64,000 bases of DNA from Saccharum officinarum (lineage: Eukaryota; Streptophyta; Magnoliopsida; Poales; Poaceae), in contig CM036209.1 in the NCBI GenBank assembly GCA_020631735.1, forward strand, positions 2,827,451 to 2,891,450. The letters are read 5' to 3'. Below, one piece after another: positions 60,679 through 64,000 of this stretch (position 1 is its first letter; every line of letters starts with the position of its first letter). Position numbers and translations under genes: made by a program. Under the pieces are notes generated by a model that was given only the letters and a program-made list of their open reading frames with translations, made no database searches and was not told where the DNA came from.

Positions 60679-62635
60679 GGAGTGAAGCACCCATCTCAGT
60701 GGGGTGCTTGGGCTGCCCCGCCTGGTTCACAGGAGGCGGGAGGATCTCACTGGTACCACTAGCCCTAGCAGCATCACAGGCAACAAGCGCCAGATGGAGC
60801 CTCTCCATGGGACCAGCCGCAGCACAATGGCTCATAGTTGCACTCAGTGGGAGGTACACCATGGACACCTCCATTTGGAGCAGGCCCTTCTCATTTTGCA
60901 GGTCCATCACATGCAGGACACAAAGACATGCAGCTTTCCAGTTCGGAGGGATATCCCGCTCCGCATGTGGGATGTCACTCCACCACAGGTGTCCCAGGAG
61001 ATTGGGACCATGACATAGGCATCATCCAGCACCAGATGGAGGGCATCCGCATCGACACCAACGCCATTCGTAATGACTTTTAGGCACACTTGGAGAACTT
61101 CTAGCAGGAGACCAGAGGACAGCTAGCTACCATTCATGGGCTAGCAGAGGAGAACGACCGCCGTTGGGATGAGGCTTTCCACCGCATGGGGTGGAGGCGC
61201 CGTTGATCCCGTGTCAAGAGCCAGCTTGGGGGAGGAGCCCCCGCTAAGGTAAGTATCCTATATCTCTATCTAGTAGTATTTATATTTCTCTCATTTTTCA
61301 TTTCGTTAGTATCTAAAAAATGTTTCTATGCTTTGTAAATAAATAAATAAATAAAGCTAGTAACCCATGGTTATGTTTATGTTTCATGCTTTTTAGTTTC
61401 GAATAAAACACTCTCACCACTGCCAAAATAAAAAGGAGACAACTGCCACGCCTAATTAAAATGTTGCTTTATTAATTTCTGCACCGCTCTCATTTTTGTA
61501 ACCACCGATGATTGGTATTGTTAGTATATTTTTGCTTTTACCATGAACTTGATTCCTGTGGGTTGCAAATGCTAGATCTAAGTTTGAGTGGTAGAACATC
61601 ATGATTAGCAAAGAATGGAGTAACTTTTTATCCTGTCTTGAGCAAAGTTTATCACTGGAGAATTTATTTGTGAAAACATAAAACTTGCTTAGTTCTTCTG
61701 TGGCAAGAAACACCTACCAAAGCCATATATGTTTAGCACTCTAGGAAAACCTCCACATGCTACTTGCCTTAGTAGTGAGCCTAGTCAAGCCTTGTTGATT
61801 TTAGTTGAGGAACTTGTCATACTCCCATGACCAAGAGCATATCCACCCACCTATATAATTGCTACTCTTACACTGAGAGTATGCAACCATATACTTTCCA
61901 CTTCCAAATATTTACTCCATGGCAAAAGTTTATTCCTCATTGAAATATCTCTCAAAGGGAGCATGGCTATCTCTTAAAAAGAAGGAAAGAAAAAGGGAGA
62001 AAAGAAAAAGAAAATTTATGTCACCCCATGTTGAAAAAAATGAAATGATGAAAAGAGAGGAAGCCATGCCTCCCACAAGAAAAGAGGATGCCATGAAAGG
62101 AGTAAAATTCCACATATACCACACACATGCACTCTCTTGGTCTAGGTTTATGACTTGTTGCTCCTTTTATCCAAGTGTTTGACTTAGCAATAAATACTAT
62201 GCAATGTATGCCTTCACATTTTTCCTTGCCCATGAACTCCACATAAGCTTTAGTGATAGGAATGAAGGCACAATTTGAGCCTTTGGTGAGGTGCATAAAC
62301 ACTTATGAGAGATTGAGTGTGCCACAGAAAGAACTAGAACTTGTGATTTTTCTTGCCAAAATCCATAAAAGCCTCCAGATGATATTTCTAAGCAAAATAG
62401 ATAAGGAGAAGAAACCCTCTTTCTAGTTGATCTATGTTCGACACTTAGACAAGCTAAAGGCTAAAAGCCCCATGGTGACAAAGGTAATATGGGTAAGAGT
62501 TTCAATATTAACATTTCCAATTCAGAGGTTGGTATGTTTATGAGCAGGTGTGCAGGAATTAGAAAGCAACTGCATTCTCATGCTAAGTCCCCATCTTTGC
62601 TCAGGGACGAGCAAAAAGGCAAGCTTTGGGGAGCT
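60679..62635 (+). other. 3' internal region of the Athila-type element, no further gene
   Basis: Non-coding in appearance. GCTTGGGGGAGG at about 61227 and GCTTTGGGGAGC at about 62622 are purine tracts of the kind found before Athila-type 3' LTRs. No polymerase domains are present. Confidence 0.65.
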
Positions 62636-63233
62636 TGTTGATGGCCACTAAACACCTATTTTAGCCATCAACAATGCATGCATTTCAAGGGAAAATCAAC
62701 ATAAAATGGAAAGATTTGGTTTATTACTAATGGAATTCCACTTGTACATGAGATTTATTTGAATGCAGGAAAAACAGGGAAAATGGAGCAAAATATGCAG
62801 CATGGAGGCAGTAGGACGTGGCAGGGGCCACTGGGCCCACACTGCCACGTCGGGCGGTGCCTATGTGGCGCGGTGGCGCTGCACGGCCCCACCTTGTCCC
62901 CGTCCACGTCATTGATCCGTGGGACACCTCCTACATTGCATCACAAGCGTCCATTTCATGTCAGTTTGGGCAGTGGCCATGATTCACTCACTGTGGATAC
63001 ATGGGCCTATTGTCATTCACTTGGAGACCATTAACCGATGTTGCAACCACCTACAGACCAAATTTCCACATGTGCTGCAATAGGAACCGACTTGGAGAGG
63101 CAACCAAGACCCTACGATGCAAAGGCAGTGCATCGGAGGGCCGGGCAGCGCCCTCACTAGGCCGCCCGACGCCCAAGGAAGCTCCACCGCCTCTCCTCGG
63201 CCTATAAATACCCCCTGCTCCTTAGTGCTATAA
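62636..63233 (+). repeat. 3' LTR of the Athila-type element, partial
   Basis: Matches the start of the 5' LTR from TGTTGATGGCC to CTCCTTAGTGCTATAA, then ends abruptly. The missing 850 bases are deleted or displaced beyond the window. Confidence 0.85.
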
Positions 63234-63580
63234 CCAGTAGCTAGCAAGTCCGTTAAGCTTTTGGGTTGAACTAGCTGGTGCATGCAATTCATAAGCCAAA
63301 TATGGCATATATCAGGGCTAGAGATATTGAATTCCAATCCTGGCTAGAGAAATTATATAAAACAATTGTTGCTCATTCCTATTCCATTGTAAGGCCTAAG
63401 GGAGCCTCCATGTGAGGGGCAATTCATGTGTCCACCTCTCCTTTATATCAGCTTAAGCTTTTGGATGAATGATTGATGGAAGCAACTCAATAAAATCTTG
63501 ACACTCCCCTGCGTGGACTATCTTATGTCTGCTATCTCCTGATCCTGCATTCGCTCCCAACCATGCTGGATAGAATTTCC
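63234..63580. other. Unassigned sequence after the truncated LTR
   Basis: No coding or transposon-end signal recognised. Confidence 0.4.
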
Positions 63581-63630
63581 ATGGGTAGTGCTAGATTCGG
63601 TCATCATGGGTAGTGCCAGATTCGGTCATC
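63581..63630. repeat. Two tandem 25-bp units
   Basis: ATGGGTAGTGCTAGATTCGG and ATGGGTAGTGCCAGATTCGG, each followed by TCATC. Confidence 0.85.
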
Positions 63631-63870
63631 ACTGTCAGATTTGTGAGAACCGGCAGTGATGTACCTTCACTGCCGGTTCTGAGCTTAAAAATGAGAAAAT
63701 GATTGGGGCTGGGCTAAAACTGGTAGTGAAGGACCACATCACTACCGATTTGTGGCTTCCACCGGTAGTGAGTTGGCGGCCACTTATCACTACCGGTTCT
63801 AGCCAAGAACCGATAGTGATTTGGTGCTATCACTGTCGGTTCTAGCCACGAACCGCCGGTGATAAAATGA
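63628..63870. repeat. CACTA-type subterminal repeat cluster
   Basis: CACTGCCGGTTCT, CACTACCGGTTCTAGCC, AGAACCGATAGTGAT and GAACCGCCGGTGAT recur in both orientations. This matches CACTA subterminal arrays and may be the same element as 52712-52900, or a different one. Confidence 0.6.
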
Positions 63871-64000
63871 TAGTACAAAAAGCTGGTGCCGTCCTCTCCT
63901 TCCTCCTCTCTTCCATCCCGAGCACAGAGGCATGCGTTTGGGCCACTCCCTCCATTGTTGGGGCCGCTCTTCCCCATGAAGCTAACTCTTGGATTTGGAA

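Larger units (their letters stand above)
52901..63233 (+). mobile_element. Athila-type Gypsy element without pol, 3' LTR truncated
   Basis: 5' LTR 52901-56300 (1446 bp without the nested insertion), primer site, gag-protease remnant, an ATHILA ORF-1-type protein gene and a partial 3' LTR from 62636. The purine tract GGCAAGCTTTGGGGAGCT precedes the 3' LTR. No reverse transcriptase, RNase H or integrase sequence occurs between the LTRs, so it is non-autonomous. LTR divergence of several percent makes it clearly older than the Tekay-type Gypsy element. Confidence 0.85.

Overview
The window is nuclear DNA of a grass, most likely from the sorghum/sugarcane/Miscanthus group (Andropogoneae). Two host genes have the intron-exon structure and sequence of known grass proteins, and almost everything else is transposable-element DNA: Copia, Gypsy/Tekay, Athila-type, LINE, Helitron, hAT, CACTA, PIF/Tourist and Stowaway.

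Host genes. (1) A D53-type strigolactone-signalling repressor (Clp-N/P-loop protein with an EAR motif) lies on the minus strand, 6214 down to the left edge. It has three exons and lacks only a short C-terminal end cut off by the window. Exon 1 carries one frameshift near 5552-5578, and the conserved RGKT degron reads RGKR. (2) A complete SUMO E3 ligase of the SIZ1 family lies on the plus strand, 42456-51217. Its 16 exons join in frame to 830 residues, with SAP, PHD, PINIT, SP-RING and SUMO-interacting motifs all present.

Layout. 1-6.4 kb: D53, with a 2.2 kb Helitron in intron 1. 6.4-11.2 kb: D53 upstream DNA with MITEs, a duplicated 0.65 kb segment and a head-to-head MITE pair forming a large inverted repeat. 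11.2-15.4 kb: two LINE insertions, one a 118-bp stub and the other a 3.5 kb element that carries only ORF1 yet has a 14-bp target duplication and poly-A. 16.6-17.3 kb: small MITEs. 17.4-30.8 kb: a Copia solo LTR (TSD CTCAG) split by a young, almost intact Tekay-type Gypsy element (18339-29797, TSD CATGG). 30.9-34.8 kb: hAT remnants. 34.8-36.65 kb: a second Copia solo LTR (TSD GAGGG). 36.7-41.9 kb: hAT, Tourist, Stowaway and gene-fragment-carrying elements. 42.5-51.2 kb: SIZ1 with two intronic insertions. 52.2-64 kb: a four-level nest, in which a Copia remnant is cut by a CACTA-like end, which is cut by a pol-less Athila-type element, whose 5' LTR is cut by a third Copia solo LTR (TSD AGAAG).

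The two host genes are unrelated in mechanism as far as the sequence shows. The most unusual structures are the ORF1-only LINE, the arrays of GACCGGACG/CGTCCGGTC half-sites just upstream of the TATA box in one Copia LTR family, the altered D53 degron, and the layered insertions. All exon joins, boundaries and target duplications were read by eye; no database search was run.
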